This document shows positions 5,731 through 6,943 of a DNA stretch of 6,943 nt, piece by piece. The translations under genes and the position numbers were made by a program. The notes below the pieces were generated by a model that saw nothing but the letters and a program-made list of their open reading frames with translations, did not search any database and was not told the DNA's origin. The stretch covers positions 1-6,943 of the forward strand of contig PDSN01000066.1 of assembly GCA_002748505.1 (NCBI GenBank), in the 5' to 3' direction. Positions within the stretch are counted from its first letter, which is position 1. Every line of letters begins with the position of its first letter. This stretch comes from Gammaproteobacteria bacterium. Lineage in GTDB: Bacteria; Pseudomonadota; Gammaproteobacteria; Pseudomonadales; Halieaceae.

Positions 5731-6943
5731 ATGCTGGACGAGAGGACCAACACCATTTCCGCTTCCCAAGCCGCTACAGCCCTGGACACGGCTGAGTACG
5801 ATCACGCCCCGCTTCCTACGGTGGACGCCCATCCGCTGCGCATTGCCCTGCTCGGCTACCGCAGCCTGCCTCACGGCGGCGGTCAGGGCATTTATTTGAG
5901 ATACCTGAGCAAAGCGCTGGTGGATGCTGGGCACACGGTGGATGTCATTTCCGGCCCGCCCTATCCGCATTTGGACGAACGGGTAAAACTGATCAAACTG
6001 CCAAGCCTCGACCTGTTTGAAAACGGCCTGGGCTCCCTGCGCTGGCATCATCTGCGTTCCGCCAGCAACATCATTGAATGGACCAGCAAGCTCACCGGCG
6101 GCTTTGCCGAGCCGATGACCTTTGGTCGCCGCGCCCTGAAATACCTGCGCAAACACGGCCACAACTACGATTTGATCCACGATAACCAGAGTTTAAGCTA
6201 CGGCATGCTCGACATTCAGCGCCTTGGCATTCCACTGGTGACCACCGTGCACCACCCCATCACCAGTGATTTGCGTATTGCCCTGGCTGCGGCGAATAAC
6301 TGGAAAGAGCGGCTGCTGGTCAAACGTTGGCACAACTTCCTGAATATGCAAAAGAAAGTGGTGAAGGAGCTGCGCCACGTGGTCACCGTGTCCGATGCCT
6401 CGCGTGAGGATATCGTCGAGGATTTTGGTCTCGCAAAAGAGAATGTCCACTTGGTGTACAACGGTATCGACACGGACATTTTCGCCCCGCGACCACAGAT
6501 TACGCGCAAACCCCTGCGCCTGATGGCCACCGCCTCTGCGGATGCACCGCTTAAAGGGGTACGCTATCTCCTGGAAGCCTACGCCAGCCTGCTGAGACAA
6601 TACCCTGAGCTTGAGCTGTTGTTGGTCAGCAAACTACACGAAGGCGGTGAAACCGACCAGCTTATCGATGCGCTAAACCTGCGCGAAAAAATCACCTTTG
6701 TCAGCAATATCAGCACCGAACAGATGGTGGACTATTACGCCGAAGCGACGCTGGCGGTGGTGCCCTCGGTCTACGAAGGTTTTGGTCTGCCCGCAGGCGA
6801 GGCCATGGCCTGCGGTGTACCGGTGGTATCAACCACCGGTGGCGCGCTGCCCGAAGTGGTGGGCGATGCGGGCGTGTTAGTGCCGGTGCGCGACAGCAAG
6901 GCGCTGGCCAAGGCCATTGCCGAACTGCTCAACAACCCGCAGC
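5731..6943 (+). CDS. Family 4 glycosyltransferase (GT-B fold), 3' end outside the window
   Basis: The reading frame is open from the ATG at 5731 to the right edge (404 codons) with no stop. The N-terminal domain begins at about residue 36 with LRIALLGYRSLPHGGGQG, whose Gly-rich loop is typical of GT-B enzymes, followed by LSKALVDAGHTVDVISG. LVTTVHHPIT holds a His pair (174-175). The C-terminal domain has VVTVSDASREDI, VYNGIDTDIF, a donor-phosphate Lys in APLKG (Lys275), and the EX7E signature EGFGLPAGE (Glu349 and Glu357), then GVPVVSTTGGALPEVVGDAGVLV. It is a retaining nucleotide-sugar transferase, probably cytoplasmic or membrane-peripheral, building a surface glycan. The start is uncertain: ATG 5644 and GTG 5707 are also in frame, and none has a good ribosome-binding site. 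The first 35 residues are polar and lie outside the fold. It is divergently oriented to rmlA, so it belongs to a separate transcript. Confidence 0.92.
   Translation, partial: MLDERTNTISASQAATALDTAEYDHAPLPTVDAHPLRIALLGYRSLPHGGGQGIYLRYLSKALVDAGHTVDVISGPPYPHLDERVKLIKLPSLDLFENGLGSLRWHHLRSASNIIEWTSKLTGGFAEPMTFGRRALKYLRKHGHNYDLIHDNQSLSYGMLDIQRLGIPLVTTVHHPITSDLRIALAAANNWKERLLVKRWHNFLNMQKKVVKELRHVVTVSDASREDIVEDFGLAKENVHLVYNGIDTDIFAPRPQITRKPLRLMATASADAPLKGVRYLLEAYASLLRQYPELELLLVSKLHEGGETDQLIDALNLREKITFVSNISTEQMVDYYAEATLAVVPSVYEGFGLPAGEAMACGVPVVSTTGGALPEVVGDAGVLVPVRDSKALAKAIAELLNNPQ

Noticed and set aside
5680..6600. Long open frames on the minus strand opposite the family 4 glycosyltransferase (5680-6180 and 6193-6600)
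   Set aside because: They show no recognisable motifs and are antisense to a clear GT-B protein whose motifs run through the same bases on the plus strand. They are frame shadows.

Overview
The window looks like part of a cell-surface polysaccharide (O-antigen, capsule or exopolysaccharide) locus from a Gram-negative bacterium. The base composition is moderate and the RmlA and RmlC proteins are of ordinary proteobacterial type. A gammaproteobacterium is my best guess, but that rests on general protein and codon character and no marker gene is present.

Layout. Positions 1 to 5550 carry one tightly packed operon on the minus strand, read from right to left. The order is rmlA (glucose-1-phosphate thymidylyltransferase), rmlC/rfbC (dTDP-4-dehydrorhamnose 3,5-epimerase), a divergent family 2 glycosyltransferase with two C-terminal membrane segments, an FAD-dependent oxidoreductase of the DAO type, a canonical GtrB/DPM1-like family 2 glycosyltransferase, a damaged aldo/keto reductase gene, and the 5' end of a sugar phosphate isomerase/epimerase-like TIM-barrel gene that runs off the left edge. 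Neighbouring genes overlap by 4 to 11 bases, except for one 23-base gap, so translation is probably coupled along the operon. A perfect TATAAT -10 box lies just upstream of rmlA. A family 4 glycosyltransferase gene starts at about 5731, is transcribed the other way and runs off the right edge. The 180-base divergent region holds the rmlA promoter and a 9-bp stem-loop that ends one base before the family 4 gene's start codon.

How the genes may work together. RmlA makes dTDP-glucose, and RmlC epimerises the 4-keto-6-deoxy intermediate on the route to dTDP-L-rhamnose or a related sugar. RmlB and RmlD, needed between and after these steps, are not in the window. The GtrB-like enzyme should move a sugar onto, or from, a polyprenyl-phosphate carrier at the inner membrane. 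The oxidoreductase, aldo/keto reductase and TIM-barrel protein look like a sugar-modifying set, and the family 4 enzyme would add a sugar to the growing glycan. The specific substrates cannot be read from the sequence.

Most notable points. (1) The aldo/keto reductase gene has lost roughly 200 bases near its 5' end and changes frame at the scar, although its ribosome-binding site, start codon and coupling to its neighbours survive. (2) One family 2 glycosyltransferase lacks the normal DxD motif. (3) An uncharacterised FAD oxidoreductase is translationally coupled on both sides to membrane-anchored glycosyltransferases. (4) A stem-loop abuts the start codon of the divergent glycosyltransferase. 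No RNA genes, insertion sequences, CRISPR arrays or convincing terminators were seen.
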